DNA of 12,648 nt, taken from UBA1206 sp050953105 (lineage in GTDB: Bacteria; Bacillota; Clostridia; Oscillospirales; CAG-382). The notes under the pieces are model-generated. The model was not told where the DNA came from and searched no databases. It saw nothing but the letters and a program-made list of their open reading frames with translations. Shown in pieces: positions 11,525 to 12,648 of the stretch. The translations under genes and the position numbers were made by a program. Every line of letters begins with the position of its first letter. Position 1 is the stretch's first letter. The DNA lies in assembly GCA_050953105.1 (NCBI GenBank), contig JBMNMA010000002.1:1-12648 (forward strand). The letters run 5' to 3'.

Positions 11525-12648
11525 TTACTCGGCAAGAAGCTGTTCCATTTCGCCGATAAGTCCGTCAAACACCTTTAATGCGGCGTTGATGGGTTCGGGG
11601 GATTCCATATCTACCCCGGCGTTGCGAAGGAGGGTGATGGGATCCTCTTTCCGGCCGGAGGACAGGAAGTTGATATAGGCGTCAACGGCAGACTTGCCTT
11701 CCTTTAACACCTTATCGGCAAGGGCCATAGCAGCCGAAAATCCGGTGGCATACTGGTAGACGTAGAAATTCATAAAGAAGTGGGGTATTCTTTCCCATTC
11801 ATAGGCGATTTCCTTGTCTACCACCATGTTGTTGCCGTAATACTTCTTATTTAACTTGTAATAAATGTCGCACAGCAGGTCGGCGGTGAGGGATTCGCCC
11901 CTTTCACTGGCTTCGTTCATTTCCATTTCGAACTCTGCAAACATGGTCTGGCGGTACAAGGTGGTGCGGAACTGTTCAAGGAAGTGGTTTATAAGGTATG
12001 CCTTCTTTTTCTTGTCGTCGGTTTTGGAAAGAAGGTATTTCATAAGCAGCGCTTCGTTGAAAGTGGAGGCAACCTCCGCCACAAAGATGACATAGTCGGA
12101 ATAGGCGGGGGACTGGTTTTTTGTTGAAAGGTAGGAATGGAGGGCATGGCCCATCTCGTGAACAAGGGTGAATGCGGCGTCAAGGGTGTCGTTGTGGTTT
12201 AAAAGTATAAAGGGATGAACGGGGGTGCCGCAGGAGTAGGCGCCGCCCCGCTTGCCTTCGTTTTCATAAACGTCTATCCAGCGGGACTCAAAGGCTTCTT
12301 TGACTATGGCAAGGTATTCTTCTCCCAAAGGCTTTAACGCCTCAAGGGTAAAGGCTTTGGCTTCATCATAGGTAACCTTTACGTCAGCCTCGGGAACAAG
12401 AGGGGTGTAAAGGTCATACATATGAAGCTCGTCAACCCCCATAAACTTTTTGCGTAAGTCCATATATCTGTGGAGGGAGGGGAGGTTGTCGTTTACGGTT
12501 TTTACAAGGTTTTTATAAACCGAAACCGGCACTTCGGTGCGGAACAATGCCCTTTCCATATTGGAATTAAACTTCCTCATGGCTGTATAGAACTTAAGCT
12601 GCTTTACCTGGCCGTCAAACAAAGACGCCATGGTGTTTTTAAAGCCGG
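11525..12648 (-). CDS. pepF: Oligoendopeptidase F, peptidase family M3, C-terminal part (cut by window edge)
   Basis: PepF is a cytoplasmic zinc metallopeptidase of family M3 that cleaves short peptides, in nutrition and in turnover of peptides. About 374 residues are present. The frame stays open to the window edge (GFKNT before the internal Met at bases 12631-12629), so the true start lies outside; full PepF proteins are about 600 aa. The zinc site is HEMGH within LVHEMGHALHSYLS (residues 158-162 counted from that internal Met), and the third ligand is probably E186 in FVAEVASTFNEALL. The Tyr/His-rich region HFFMNFYVYQYATGFSAA near the end is typical of the substrate-binding part of M3 enzymes. 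The C terminus (LIGEMEQLLAE) and the total length past the HExxH motif look complete. It is followed by a hairpin terminator and is transcribed in the same direction as the deacetylase-like gene. Confidence 0.95.
   Translation of the reverse strand, partial: GFKNTMASLFDGQVKQLKFYTAMRKFNSNMERALFRTEVPVSVYKNLVKTVNDNLPSLHRYMDLRKKFMGVDELHMYDLYTPLVPEADVKVTYDEAKAFTLEALKPLGEEYLAIVKEAFESRWIDVYENEGKRGGAYSCGTPVHPFILLNHNDTLDAAFTLVHEMGHALHSYLSTKNQSPAYSDYVIFVAEVASTFNEALLMKYLLSKTDDKKKKAYLINHFLEQFRTTLYRQTMFAEFEMEMNEASERGESLTADLLCDIYYKLNKKYYGNNMVVDKEIAYEWERIPHFFMNFYVYQYATGFSAAMALADKVLKEGKSAVDAYINFLSSGRKEDPITLLRNAGVDMESPEPINAALKVFDGLIGEMEQLLAE

Noticed and set aside
1..12648. Mobile element, CRISPR array, prophage, tRNA or rRNA
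   Set aside because: No transposase or integrase motifs, no direct-repeat arrays, and no tRNA-like or rRNA-like stretches were seen. The gene content is housekeeping plus a few surface genes.

Overview
The window looks like ordinary chromosome from a low-to-mid GC Bacillota, most likely class Clostridia and perhaps an Oscillospiraceae-type gut anaerobe. The reasons are an RNase J with the HGHEDH motif, a MurA of the MurZ/MurA2 subtype, QueT, the yceD-rpmF pair, a DUF512 gene next to der, AGGAGG-type ribosome binding sites and textbook TTGACA/TATAAT promoters. The genus is inference. I see no mobile element, CRISPR array, rRNA or tRNA.

Layout. (1) 1-1865: a divergent pair, the 5' end of an RNase J gene (minus, cut by the window edge) and murA (plus), each with a good promoter in the 201-bp gap. 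MurA carries Asp where fosfomycin-sensitive enzymes have the catalytic Cys. (2) 1882-2755: a 53-codon membrane micro-ORF (minus) and queT (plus), a queuosine-precursor transporter gene whose leader hairpin resembles, imperfectly, a preQ1-I riboswitch. (3) 2768-8348: a plus-strand housekeeping run. A strong promoter drives yceD (DUF177) and rpmF (L32), followed by an intrinsic terminator. Only 24 nt later comes a PDZ/radical-SAM-like DUF512 gene, tightly followed by der (ribosome-assembly GTPase), plsY (lyso-phosphatidate synthesis) and rarA (AAA+ replication-repair ATPase). The run ends at a bidirectional terminator shared with the opposing gene. (4) 8350-11346, minus strand: two unrecognised membrane proteins (268 and 97 aa) and a membrane-anchored polysaccharide-deacetylase-like protein. 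(5) 11525-12648, minus: the C-terminal part of an oligoendopeptidase F of peptidase family M3, cut by the window edge.

Together the named genes cover cell-envelope synthesis (MurA, PlsY, the deacetylase-like protein), ribosome and RNA metabolism (YceD, L32, Der, RNase J, QueT through tRNA modification) and genome maintenance (RarA).

The least explained signal is a pair of minus-strand cassettes (9187-9249 and 9901-9963) with exactly the same geometry: TTGACA, 17 bp, TAATA(T/C), 7 bp, then a 27-bp CCGGT/ACCGG dyad of identical arm and loop lengths at the expected transcription start. They may be two sites of one local regulon or a family of structured 5' ends. No clear defence, toxin or biosynthetic system is visible.
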